Origin: a virus
Reading direction: 5' to 3' (one strand)
IMG/VR virus record: IMGVR_UViG_3300025102_000268
Coordinates: 1-24,822 of that record
Length of the DNA: 24,822 bases
Shown: one piece after another, positions 14,519-21,856 of the stretch
How positions within the stretch are numbered: the first letter of the stretch is position 1
Layout: each line of letters starts with the position of its first letter
Notes under the pieces: generated by a model
Database searches by the model: none
What the model was told of the DNA's origin: nothing
What the model saw: the letters and a program-made list of their open reading frames with translations, nothing else
Made by a program: the position numbers and the translations under genes

Positions 14519-14710
14519 TTAATTCTGCGTAATTATTATCCACTTCACATTGTTTTCTGAACTCTCAGTCCTGAAATTTCCAACTTTAGTCCAGTCTATT
14601 TTATCCAACCCCTCATCAAACACTGTTGTCTGAGAAGGTTCCTCTGTTGGTGTTTTGTGGTAGTGATGCATTCCATAGGCAAGTGCGCCTATAATAAGTA
14701 AAGCTTCCAT
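14519..14710 (-). CDS. Small single-pass membrane protein
   Basis: The protein has 63 residues. Residues 2-14 (EALLIIGALAYGM) form a short N-terminal membrane helix, followed by HHYHK and a polar domain ending WTKVGNFRTESSENNVKW. AGGAGGAG is well placed before the ATG. It is located between two virion genes, with a 35-base gap upstream that holds only the ribosome site and a short inverted repeat. No family is known to me; it could be an envelope-interacting accessory protein. The real-gene call rests on the strong ribosome site and the snug fit. Confidence 0.55.
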   Translation of the reverse strand: MEALLIIGALAYGMHHYHKTPTEEPSQTTVFDEGLDKIDWTKVGNFRTESSENNVKWIIITQN

Positions 14711-14745
14711 CTTCTCCTCCTAGCTTAATCCCCTAAAGCTTTTTA

Positions 14746-16824
14746 CTATTTTGATGGTCTAAAAACATTCCCCGAAGTTGTTCGTCTTCTCTCTGCTTCA
14801 GCCCGATAAGGGTTGGTTCCACCAAGACTCTTTATGGCTTGCCCCGCGCCTGACAATGCGTCAGTAATATCCGAGAAGCTTGGGAAGCTAAAGTCTATTG
14901 GTGCGCTCATTCCTGAAATATTAGCAACTGGCGCTTTAATACCGTCACCTCCGGGAAGCTCTATAGATATCTCTCCGGTCGATTGGTCAACGAAAAAGCC
15001 TTGATTTGCTTCTGGATTCATCACTCTTGATCTAACAAAATCAGAGTCTATGTTAGCAAGTGCTTCTGGATTTTCCCTAAAAAACTCATTTGCTGTAACC
15101 ATGGAAATATTTTGTATACCGTCTGGAGCAAATGATTGTCTAGAGAAACGCTGCCCCTGATCCGAGAGTCCGTACTCAAGCTGATAACTATCTGATGGTC
15201 GTGCAAGCTGCCCCGTCCTGTTAGCAAAAAACTCATTTGGACTAAACAATCTGCCTTCCTCTGCTAAAGGCCGTTCTGTTGTGACTTCCTGTTCTGGAGT
15301 GCCTTTTAACTCAACTGGTCCGCCCACCGTAGCAAGAAAAGATCTACCATCTACCTCAAATACCGAACCAATTTCTGGTGCTGATGCTGATGCTGGTGCA
15401 AATCTGCTTTCAAATCCTGCTAGATCTGGACTAACTCCACGCGGCATGAAGTCCAGTGAACTTGTGGATACTGGTGCTGGTGGTCTATCAAAGATACTAG
15501 CAATGCCCGATGGTATGCCTGTTATTTTGTCTTGAACATTAGAGAAAAAGTTACCGAAGACAGAGTCTGTTGCTGCTAGATTAGGCTGTGCGGCGGCTCG
15601 TGCCGCAGCGGCTCGTTTACCTTGCTCTGGGTCTATCCTGTTAGCCAAATCTCCAACACCACGGAAAGCACCTCCGACAAGATCCTCTATTGCTCCGATA
15701 CCCTGACCAATACCCTGAGTGAGTGATCCGAAAGGAGAGAAGTCACCCGTTGCTGTTGCATCCGCCGGACGGAAACCTGAGTCAGTCTGAGATCCAGACA
15801 ACGTACCAAATTTTTGAGATGCTCTGTCAAACAAATCGCTAGGCGCAACGCCTGCGGTTTTATTTGAAAGCTGATCGGCTAAAAGACCAAGTCCACCCGG
15901 CATTGCTAAAAGCGCCAGATTATCCATAGGACTGCGCTGCACATTGTATGTAGTTGTCGGGCCATACGCTGTCTCAAAACTTCTTGGGAAAAGACCGGAT
16001 TGAAGCCCGGCTCTTAATCTTCCCGGATCTTTTACACTAGCATCTGGAAACTGTGGATTAAAACCTACGCGCCCTCTTATGTTCTGAGGATTTGCATACT
16101 TGGAAAACTGATTGGCAGCAATGTCTGCTCTGTTTTGTGCCGACATAATACTACTGTAATCTATGTTTCTCGGATCAATACCAAATCTTCGACTGAAAAC
16201 ACCTTCATAGCCATAAGGATTTCTATTGGTTATACCCAAAGTAGCATTTAGCGCACCCTGACTCAGCCCACGACCTGTGCCGTCTGTACCAAAAGGATCG
16301 TTTGGATCTGAATAAAAATCTCTTAGACCAGCCAACCCAGCCATAGCATTTGCGTAACTATCTCTGGCGGGTGTGTATTGACCGTCACCCATGTAGTTAT
16401 TTCCGTATTGATACCCACTATCATCACCGCCTGCCTTGGCATAGTTACCCATAGCGATGTCTTGTTGCAGGCTCTGGTCGTAGTTTTCATCGTCTTTAAG
16501 ATCATCCGCAGTCACTCCGCTGTAGTCAACGGTGCTCTTTCCGCCGCCTCCGGTGTTGCCTCCGGTGTTGCCTCCGGTGTTGCCGCCTCCATGTGATGAT
16601 GCCTCTGAACCGAAACCTTCGCTATCGGGGCCATCCGCTCTTCTGAATGCAGGTATACCCATCGGACCCGGCTCACCAGATCCACCAAGAAGTTGTAAGA
16701 TACCTGCTTCTTGTGGAGTGATGTACGACAGCATGTGGTCTTGACCACCAATATCAGTGCGACGAGGCGCAACAGCGGAGCCGCCCCGACGCATCATCAT
16801 CACTCTGTCGATAGGTTCAAACAT
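14746..16824 (-). CDS. Large probable virion / internal protein (692 residues)
   Basis: The protein has 692 residues. Its N-terminus (RRGGSAVAPRR, then HMLSYITPQEAGILQLLGG and GEPGPMGIPAF) is a leader that I have seen on large structural proteins of marine phages. Residues 81-93 are a GGNT repeat of low complexity. The rest is Gly/Ser/Asn/Pro-rich and mostly disordered-looking, with short repeated ideas such as RNPYGYEGVFSRRFGID and PFGSLTQGIGQGIGAIEDLV. There are no clear enzymatic motifs and no long membrane helix. Candidates are an internal (ejection) protein or tail-tip protein; the size and lack of other internal-protein genes favour the former. The start overlaps the upstream stop (TAATG). 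Confidence 0.6.
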   Translation of the reverse strand: MFEPIDRVMMMRRGGSAVAPRRTDIGGQDHMLSYITPQEAGILQLLGGSGEPGPMGIPAFRRADGPDSEGFGSEASSHGGGNTGGNTGGNTGGGGKSTVDYSGVTADDLKDDENYDQSLQQDIAMGNYAKAGGDDSGYQYGNNYMGDGQYTPARDSYANAMAGLAGLRDFYSDPNDPFGTDGTGRGLSQGALNATLGITNRNPYGYEGVFSRRFGIDPRNIDYSSIMSAQNRADIAANQFSKYANPQNIRGRVGFNPQFPDASVKDPGRLRAGLQSGLFPRSFETAYGPTTTYNVQRSPMDNLALLAMPGGLGLLADQLSNKTAGVAPSDLFDRASQKFGTLSGSQTDSGFRPADATATGDFSPFGSLTQGIGQGIGAIEDLVGGAFRGVGDLANRIDPEQGKRAAAARAAAQPNLAATDSVFGNFFSNVQDKITGIPSGIASIFDRPPAPVSTSSLDFMPRGVSPDLAGFESRFAPASASAPEIGSVFEVDGRSFLATVGGPVELKGTPEQEVTTERPLAEEGRLFSPNEFFANRTGQLARPSDSYQLEYGLSDQGQRFSRQSFAPDGIQNISMVTANEFFRENPEALANIDSDFVRSRVMNPEANQGFFVDQSTGEISIELPGGDGIKAPVANISGMSAPIDFSFPSFSDITDALSGAGQAIKSLGGTNPYRAEAERRRTTSGNVFRPSK
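16547..16582 (-). repeat. Three perfect 12-base tandem repeats inside the 692-residue protein gene
   Basis: The unit CCTCCGGTGTTG (plus strand) occurs three times head to tail and encodes (GGNT)3 followed by GGGG. The length is a multiple of three, so copy number can change by slippage without breaking the frame. It forms a flexible linker after the conserved N-terminal leader. Confidence 0.85.
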
Positions 16825-17216
16825 TAGCGAATTTTTGCTTGTCTTGGGTTAAGGGCAGCACCCATACCACGAACTTCAAAGCCACCATCAACCCTTTTAG
16901 ATGTGTCCATGTCCTTTAACATTTCTTCAGCCAGTTTTTTAGCTCTAGCATACGATGCCTTATCGTAAACTTCTCCCACATCTGAAGAACCACCAGTTTT
17001 ATCAGGACCACCCGCATCAATTACACTTTGCAGTCTTCTACGTTTACGTTCTTCTTTGAGAGCCATTTCGTTAGGGTTATTAACATCAACCATGGTTGCC
17101 TCCAATATGTTTGAGCCGCCGTCCTTGCGTCTTCGTCCTTCATTTATAAGCTTTTTTGCCTGATTAGTCGAGACACCAATATCTTTTCCAAATTGTGCTG
17201 CTCTGGGTCGTACCAT
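16824..17216 (-). CDS. Small basic protein with HTH-like N-terminus
   Basis: The protein has 130 residues. Residues 5-34 (RAAQFGKDIGVSTNQAKKL, then INEGRRRKDGGSN) read as a helix-turn-helix or IF2N-like fold, with the A-x3-G-V-S pattern. The middle is polar; residues about 80-105 form a Lys/Glu/Ala helix. The end is RGMGAALNPRQAKIR, a variant of the Arg-Gly C-terminal tail found on other proteins here. It could bind DNA or RNA, as a late regulator or as a packaged protein; sequence alone does not decide. The stop shares a base with the next start (TAATG). Confidence 0.6.
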   Translation of the reverse strand: MVRPRAAQFGKDIGVSTNQAKKLINEGRRRKDGGSNILEATMVDVNNPNEMALKEERKRRRLQSVIDAGGPDKTGGSSDVGEVYDKASYARAKKLAEEMLKDMDTSKRVDGGFEVRGMGAALNPRQAKIR

Positions 17217-17217
17217 T

Positions 17218-17532
17218 TTACTTCCTGTTCATCCAAGCTGTGGTGCCCATATAGGCTCCAACAATACCTGCGCCACTAATATAAAACAAATTACTAATGT
17301 CGCTCAACGCTGTAACTCTGTCCAAAGGTATAAAAAACATAGCTACAGTAAAAACACCCATACTAATCAATGTGTACCTTGCCATACGCAACTGCGCCAA
17401 ATTTTTGCGTAGCTCAGTCTCAGTCTGCCTGATCTCTTTAGCATGTTCAAGCTCATCGTCGGTAACTACCCCGTCGCCATCCATATCGTATTGGTCGTAG
17501 TCGCTGTTTTTCTGAAGGCGCTTTGACATCAC
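17218..17532 (-). CDS. EF-hand, two-pass membrane protein (holin-adjacent)
   Basis: The protein has 104 residues. Residues 16-27 are a complete canonical EF-hand calcium loop (DMDGDGVVTDDE): Asp at positions 1, 3 and 5, Gly at 6, Val at 8, Glu at 12. It is flanked by helices (exit helix LEHAKEIRQTETELRKNLAQL). Two membrane helices follow at about 50-68 (ARYTLISMGVFTVAMFF) and 79-98 (FYISGAGIVGAYMGTTAW). I recall similar proteins in other marine phages. It overlaps the holin-like gene by four bases, so a calcium-responsive partner of the holin or a second holin is a reasonable inference, not a demonstrated function. Confidence 0.75.
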   Translation of the reverse strand: MMSKRLQKNSDYDQYDMDGDGVVTDDELEHAKEIRQTETELRKNLAQLRMARYTLISMGVFTVAMFFIPLDRVTALSDISNLFYISGAGIVGAYMGTTAWMNRK

Positions 17533-17912
17533 TTCTTCCCAAAAAACTTAGTCGCGGCTCTCGTTCCAAAACTAGCTGCCACAATAGTTCCCAAAGTATA
17601 CTGATAGTAATCCGGCATGGACTCAAGAGCGGTAAAACCATTTGTCACTATCTCCCTGCCCCAGTCTCCACAGAATGAGAGTATAAGCGGAATCGAGAAC
17701 AAAATTGTAAGCCACTCGTCTTTCCAGCTATGTGCAGAAGCATCAGCCATTTTGAGATCCCAGTCAATCTCTCCGGTAGCTTTTTTCTGCATTATGACAG
17801 CTTCCGCTTGGGCTTTAGCAACCTTGGCACCAGTCACAGCCTTCTTCTCTTCGACTTTGCCCTCGAGCCATGTACCAGCTAAATTAGCTATCGGTCCTAG
17901 AAACTGTATCAT
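17529..17912 (-). CDS. Holin-like membrane protein
   Basis: The protein has 127 residues. The N-terminal half is an Ala/Lys/Glu-rich amphipathic helix (VEEKKAVTGAKVAKAQAEAV). WKDEWLTILFSIPLILSF (about 63-80) is the first membrane helix and YYQYTLGTIVAASFGTRAA (about 102-120) the second, with a charged end. The W-K-D-E-W plus YQYTLGTIVAASFG pattern matches the phage family commonly annotated as holin (3TM/GTA type, from memory). It would open the inner membrane at the end of infection. No endolysin is found in the window. The ATGA overlaps on both sides place it in a coupled membrane-gene run. Confidence 0.65.
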   Translation of the reverse strand: MIQFLGPIANLAGTWLEGKVEEKKAVTGAKVAKAQAEAVIMQKKATGEIDWDLKMADASAHSWKDEWLTILFSIPLILSFCGDWGREIVTNGFTALESMPDYYQYTLGTIVAASFGTRAATKFFGKK

Positions 17913-18121
17913 TCGTCCTCCAAGATTTCTAAAATCTCTCCAGCCTCAAGTCTAACCTTGAGTTGTTTGCACGACCATTTTTTATCGAAGTCAGTAGTAT
18001 GTCCGACATTGCGTTTGATTTTACGACGTATGTTAAGGCACTCGGAAAGGTTTTTATATGGCGTGTATTCAACTCGCTCTTCACCTATCATAAGTAGCAA
18101 AACAAAAGTCATCTCAATCAT
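17909..18121 (-). CDS. Small protein with N-terminal hydrophobic segment and two cysteines
   Basis: The protein has 70 residues. Residues 4-13 (MTFVLLLMIG) are hydrophobic and could be a short signal or anchor. YTPYKNLSECLNIRRKIKRN and WSCKQLKV carry two cysteines (28 and 51) that may form a disulfide in the periplasm, and the end is acidic. I recall the NLSECLxIRRKIKRN pattern from marine phages next to holin-like genes, without known function. Four-base ATGA overlaps on both sides mark it as part of the membrane-gene run. Confidence 0.6.
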   Translation of the reverse strand: MIEMTFVLLLMIGEERVEYTPYKNLSECLNIRRKIKRNVGHTTDFDKKWSCKQLKVRLEAGEILEILEDE

Positions 18122-18507
18122 TTGTTAGTCAACTTTTCTATGTTGTCCTCGATCTTTGTCAGCCGCCTGTCGTAAAATTCTAAAACAAGCTTTTGCTGTT
18201 GGTCGTGTGGTGCATTACCGCTTTCTATATTTTCGGCAAGTTTTTCAAGCTCACCAGACAAATGTTCGATCATCATAAACTGTTCTGAGTCGGCTGGCAA
18301 ACTACCCATCTCGCCTCTAGGCCATTTGATGCGAAACTCTGTGTTCATTCCCAGATCTGTTTCCATCAAGATCAACTTGTTTTCGGTAGTATTAAGACGT
18401 TCGATAACTCCAAAGTAAGCCCAAGTTCCGACTGTTGCGGCTATGAGCAGTGCAATCAAGTTGCGAATAGGCATACTCAGTTCAGTGTTTTCATTCAGTT
18501 TTGGCAT
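18118..18507 (-). CDS. Single-pass membrane protein with coiled-coil domain (spanin-like topology)
   Basis: The protein has 129 residues. A short polar N-terminus (MPKLNENTELSM) precedes a membrane helix at about 15-33 (NLIALLIAATVGTWAYFGV). Helical segments then continue to the end (ERLNTTENKLILMETDL, EHLSGELEKLAENIES, YDRRLTKIEDNIEKL). This N-in, C-out helical layout resembles inner-membrane spanins, and the gene lies in the run that holds the holin-like gene, but I see no lipoprotein partner. I know related proteins from marine phages as hypotheticals. The start overlaps the previous stop (TAATG). Confidence 0.65.
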   Translation of the reverse strand: MPKLNENTELSMPIRNLIALLIAATVGTWAYFGVIERLNTTENKLILMETDLGMNTEFRIKWPRGEMGSLPADSEQFMMIEHLSGELEKLAENIESGNAPHDQQQKLVLEFYDRRLTKIEDNIEKLTNK

Positions 18508-18719
18508 TATTCAACACCCATTATACGGGACAGACCAAACACCTCCATCAGCATGAAAGTAAAAAACAAAAGCAACACTCCACCTGCTATAAGCTTACCG
18601 CTAAAGTTAGTTGATCCTATGCGGATAGCAATAAATTCGTTTCCCAGTATTCGTAACACAAGTTCAAAGCTATTCTCACCTACAGTTAGAGATACTGGTT
18701 TTTTCTTTTCATCAGTCAC
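18507..18719 (-). CDS. Small single-pass membrane protein, GTG start
   Basis: The protein has 70 residues. It starts with GTG at 18719, overlapping the previous gene by 8 bases; the nearby ATG at 18712 is out of frame. A polar, beta-like N-terminus (SLTVGENSFELVLRILGNEF) is followed by a strong C-terminal membrane helix (KLIAGGVLLLFFTFMLMEVFG). It sits inside the membrane-gene run between portal and holin. It has no family name that I know; it may help membrane disruption or virion attachment. Confidence 0.6.
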   Translation of the reverse strand: MTDEKKKPVSLTVGENSFELVLRILGNEFIAIRIGSTNFSGKLIAGGVLLLFFTFMLMEVFGLSRIMGVE

Positions 18720-18954
18720 ACCTTGTCATCCCCGCGCAATCTGTTGGAAAACAATGAGTCACCATTTTATAAAATTGGTTTTCATAAACAGCTTTCCACA
18801 TTTTTTCGTCTATCAAATATTCGCACTGTGCCTCTGTCATGGGCTGCTGTAACGCAACCTGATTGCCAATATACTGCCACTCTGAACCCGTATGACCCCA
18901 CATTGAAATCACTAAAATAAAAAGTGTTTCTGTTGTGTGGTGCACTCCAGTCAT
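18712..18954 (-). CDS. Small secreted, cysteine-containing protein
   Basis: The protein has 80 residues. An N-terminal hydrophobic stretch (TLFILVISMWG, residues 10-20) acts as signal or anchor. The rest is polar with four cysteines (44, 68, 73, 79), enough for two disulfides, which suggests an oxidising compartment such as the periplasm. The motifs EWQYIGNQVALQQPM and HCFPTDCAGMTRCD recur, to my memory, in uncultured marine phages just after the portal gene. The gene starts 5 bases after the portal stop. The function is unknown; modulation of the host envelope is a guess. Confidence 0.65.
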   Translation of the reverse strand: MTGVHHTTETLFILVISMWGHTGSEWQYIGNQVALQQPMTEAQCEYLIDEKMWKAVYENQFYKMVTHCFPTDCAGMTRCD

Positions 18955-18959
18955 CAGTC

Positions 18960-21365
18960 TTATCCACCGCGCTTTAGATCAGCCTGTGTGTTAATGCGAT
19001 AAACATTCACATCGTTCCTATCACCAGCGATCTGTTCTTGCAAAGCCTGACGCTGCATAGCCAGATCATAAGCCTGCTGTAACTTGGCCTGATCAATCTG
19101 GAAGTCCATCGCATCATTTTGCATCTTACGCTGTATCTCTTGCGTATCGTTCTGTAACTCCTGCTGCCGGATCTGAACCAGTGGATCAGGTGGTGTCTGA
19201 GGCTTGAGCATAGGAGCAAGCTGTTCCAGCGTCGTTGCAATTTGCTGTGCCACCGCTGCTTCTGCTGCATCAGGATTGATTTGTGGAGGCTGCATTCCTG
19301 CTGCCGTAGCTTCCTGTATGCCCTTATCAAGCATCTCCTTGATAACATCACGAGCAAATATACTGACATGCTCTTGTATGTGAGCCTGTAATATCAAGAA
19401 TGCCTGCGGGTTGGCCTGTATAGCAGGCGACTGAATCATGGCAACGTGCACTCTAATATGCGCCATGCTGTCCTGCTGCGGGAACACCTGCAACTGCTGA
19501 CCCTTCAGAGCCATAGCGTTTTCTGTGGCAGGATCCTTTGGTGCAGGTGGCTGTGGTGGTGGCAGGATTGAATCGATATTCTTTACATCCAGTGCATCAT
19601 ACATCCGGCGGTAGGCTTCATACAGATTGTGCATCTGCGGTGCGGCCTGCGCTAGTTGTAGTTGTGTCTGCGCTAGTGACAGCCGCTGCGCCATAGAAAA
19701 AATCGACGGGTCGGATACAGGGAGGATATCTACACGCCCGTCGAAGTCCTGTGCCATGATGGCAGGGTTGATGTTTGCCCCGACAGCATATGGATAAGGC
19801 ATAGGATTGTTCTGAAATATCTCAGCCAGCATACGAAACTCGTTCTTTTGAGCGTAGTGCAGCCGCTTATGGATACTTGATATTACTTTTGATCCCTGCT
19901 CGATGAGAGCCACTGTAGTTCCCACGGGAGCATTGGAGTTGACATCTGCGACTTTTGTGTCCGTAACCTGTGCAAATCTTCTACCCGAATCAACGACCAC
20001 CCCAAGTAATTGAGCCAGCGTTCCAGAAGGCTCCTTGTAAGGGAGTGGAATAATAGCATTCCTAATATCGCCGCCGGGAGCATCAAGATCACGAAACTCA
20101 CCCGGGTTAACAGGCTCGTCATCATTCCTAATGCGGACCCCCCGAGCCTTGAAGCCACCCGGTAGATTCGAGAGCGTACCAGCATCGATAAGCTGGCGGA
20201 GTATAGACGTTGCAGCACGAGATAAGCCTCCTATCATATGCAACAAACCAAAGCCATAGAACCCAAAACCGGGCAGAAACTTGTAATGTACAAAGTACTG
20301 ACGCTTGCGGCGGAGCGGATCCTGCTCACGAAAGTTGCGTACTATCGAGAGAACTTCTCCCGAAGCTTCGTCCATAGTGACGATATACGGTAGCTTGATA
20401 CCTGTGTCTTCGCCCATCTGATCTTTGTCTTCAAAGCCTTCAAGATCCAAGTCCACATGGATTTCAAAAAGCGTAAACATTTCGTCAGAATAGCCTGAAC
20501 GTAATCCCTGAATTTCATCACTCTTGCCACGGATTGTTGAATCAGACTCGTCATCTTCGCTTGGAGATAAGTCAACATCTCTATATATCCCTCCTACTTG
20601 CATCTTGCGGATTTCGTTCTCACTCATCCGAACAACATGAGTGTACCGCACTGCTGTCCTCAAATCAGACGCATGATAAGGAACAATCAGATCTTCGGCA
20701 GGAACAAACTTCGATACCGCCCTCTGCTTTGTTTGATCAAAATAAACCTTCTTGAAAGTAGAACCAGTAATCGGCAGATAGAATAACATCTGATCCGTGT
20801 CCTGATCGAACTCCTCCATCACTTCCGTAATCTGGAAGTTCATGAAATCCTTAACACGTTGAGCCTGCTCCTCAACCATGCGGTTCTGCTCACCCAAGAT
20901 CTGTGTCTTTACAGGACCGCCCGGTGGCAACATCTCTTTGTAAGCCTGTGCCTGAAACTGCGTAATCGCCTCCGATAACACAGGATGCGTCACACCGCTG
21001 GCACCCATGAACGGCTCGGACCGCTCATCATAGTTGATCCCCAGTAACGTCAAACCCTTGGAGATGGACTCTTCCCACTCAGAACGACCTTCCTTGTCCT
21101 CATCAACCAAGCTCCCAAGATCAGAGGACAAAGAACCAAGTGTAGATCTATCTAGAACCTCGGCCAGATTTGCATTGTGATCATAGACTTCAGCCTCGAC
21201 CTCAATCATCTCCTCTGCACCAACAAGCTCAATACCGGGCGGAAGATCTTCCATACCGGGCAACGGTACTTGGACCTCGGTCATGGCCTGTTCAGGCATC
21301 GCCGGACCACCCGGACCCATGGCCTGCTCCATCATTCCTGCAATCTGTCTTGGTTCGATAGCCAT
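18960..21365 (-). CDS. Portal protein
   Basis: The protein has 801 residues. After an acidic, Met/Pro-rich N-terminus come EGRSEWEESISKGLTLLGI, GASGVTHPVLSEAITQFQAQ, DQMLFYLPITGSTFKKVYFD (about 191-210) and LIVPYHASDLRTAVRYTHVV, the clip/wing motifs of P22-like and related portals. GFKARGVRIRNDDEPVNPGEF is another typical stretch. The last 90 residues are a Gln-rich coiled coil (QQELQNDTQEIQRKMQNDAM) resembling the long barrel helix, ending LKRGG. Portals form the 12-subunit ring for DNA entry and ejection and contact TerL and the connector. The gene overlaps the upstream gene (TAATG) and follows terL by three genes. Confidence 0.9.
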   Translation of the reverse strand: MAIEPRQIAGMMEQAMGPGGPAMPEQAMTEVQVPLPGMEDLPPGIELVGAEEMIEVEAEVYDHNANLAEVLDRSTLGSLSSDLGSLVDEDKEGRSEWEESISKGLTLLGINYDERSEPFMGASGVTHPVLSEAITQFQAQAYKEMLPPGGPVKTQILGEQNRMVEEQAQRVKDFMNFQITEVMEEFDQDTDQMLFYLPITGSTFKKVYFDQTKQRAVSKFVPAEDLIVPYHASDLRTAVRYTHVVRMSENEIRKMQVGGIYRDVDLSPSEDDESDSTIRGKSDEIQGLRSGYSDEMFTLFEIHVDLDLEGFEDKDQMGEDTGIKLPYIVTMDEASGEVLSIVRNFREQDPLRRKRQYFVHYKFLPGFGFYGFGLLHMIGGLSRAATSILRQLIDAGTLSNLPGGFKARGVRIRNDDEPVNPGEFRDLDAPGGDIRNAIIPLPYKEPSGTLAQLLGVVVDSGRRFAQVTDTKVADVNSNAPVGTTVALIEQGSKVISSIHKRLHYAQKNEFRMLAEIFQNNPMPYPYAVGANINPAIMAQDFDGRVDILPVSDPSIFSMAQRLSLAQTQLQLAQAAPQMHNLYEAYRRMYDALDVKNIDSILPPPQPPAPKDPATENAMALKGQQLQVFPQQDSMAHIRVHVAMIQSPAIQANPQAFLILQAHIQEHVSIFARDVIKEMLDKGIQEATAAGMQPPQINPDAAEAAVAQQIATTLEQLAPMLKPQTPPDPLVQIRQQELQNDTQEIQRKMQNDAMDFQIDQAKLQQAYDLAMQRQALQEQIAGDRNDVNVYRINTQADLKRGG

Positions 21366-21652
21366 TAGAAGGTTCCTTTAAATGTTCCACCACGTTTTTT
21401 CATGACAGCGCCACCACGGTTCTTGCCCTTGGTTTCTTTTGCAATTTTGCGAAGCTTATACGGCACATAACCTAAAGCGCCAGTTCCAAGAGCCGCTGTT
21501 CCATGAGCAAGATAATTAGCTATATCCTGTGCATGTGGACCAACAGTTGTAAGTATGTCAGCAGCAACAGAGGCTGTTTTAGTCTCTCCGTTCTTTTTCT
21601 TTTTATCCTTTTTCAACTTTGTGGTGTTTGTATCTGGATCTACACGAGTCAT
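21365..21652 (-). CDS. Small basic protein with Arg-Gly C-terminal tail
   Basis: The protein has 95 residues. The N-terminus is Lys-rich (TTKLKKDKKKKNGETK). Residues about 27-60 form a moderately hydrophobic helical stretch (SVAADILTTVGPHAQDIANY, AALGTGALGYV) that may touch membrane. The C-terminus is RGGAVMKKRGGTFKGTF, nearly the same design as the tail of the neighbouring 67-residue protein. It starts with a TGATG overlap and ends one base into the portal start. The function is unknown. Its place between terminase and portal suggests packaging or virion entry, by inference. Confidence 0.65.
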   Translation of the reverse strand: MTRVDPDTNTTKLKKDKKKKNGETKTASVAADILTTVGPHAQDIANYLAHGTAALGTGALGYVPYKLRKIAKETKGKNRGGAVMKKRGGTFKGTF

Positions 21653-21855
21653 CAGAATACTCCTTTGAATCTTTGGGGCCGAATCATGCCGCCACCGCGC
21701 TTGTTCTGTCTGTTGTACAGTGCTGGCTCTATGTGATCAACAAACCGATCATACTGGTTGTTAGTCAGATTGCTTATCTGACCGCTAATAGCAATAGTAC
21801 GGATCTCTTTGTCTGTGCGCCCGTCTGTGCGAATCTCTTTATCTTTACCTGTCAT
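21652..21855 (-). CDS. Small protein with Arg-Gly C-terminal tail
   Basis: The protein has 67 residues from MTGKDKEIRTDG at 21855. A longer reading to 21903 would overlap the previous gene by 47 bases and is less likely. The N-terminus holds a near-repeat KEIRTDGRTDKEIRT, then IAISGQISNLTNNQYDRFVD, a possible helix, and the tail NKRGGGMIRPQRFKGVF. It is located directly after the LPD protein and before the other tail-bearing protein. No family is known to me. The last 12 residues match the tail style of at least four other proteins in the window. Confidence 0.65.
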   Translation of the reverse strand: MTGKDKEIRTDGRTDKEIRTIAISGQISNLTNNQYDRFVDHIEPALYNRQNKRGGGMIRPQRFKGVF

Positions 21856-21856
21856 T

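Noticed and set aside
14711-14745. Short inverted repeat (AGCTT/AAGCT) considered as a terminator
   Set aside because: The stem is only 5 bp, AT-containing, with no T tract after it; the gap mainly carries a ribosome site.
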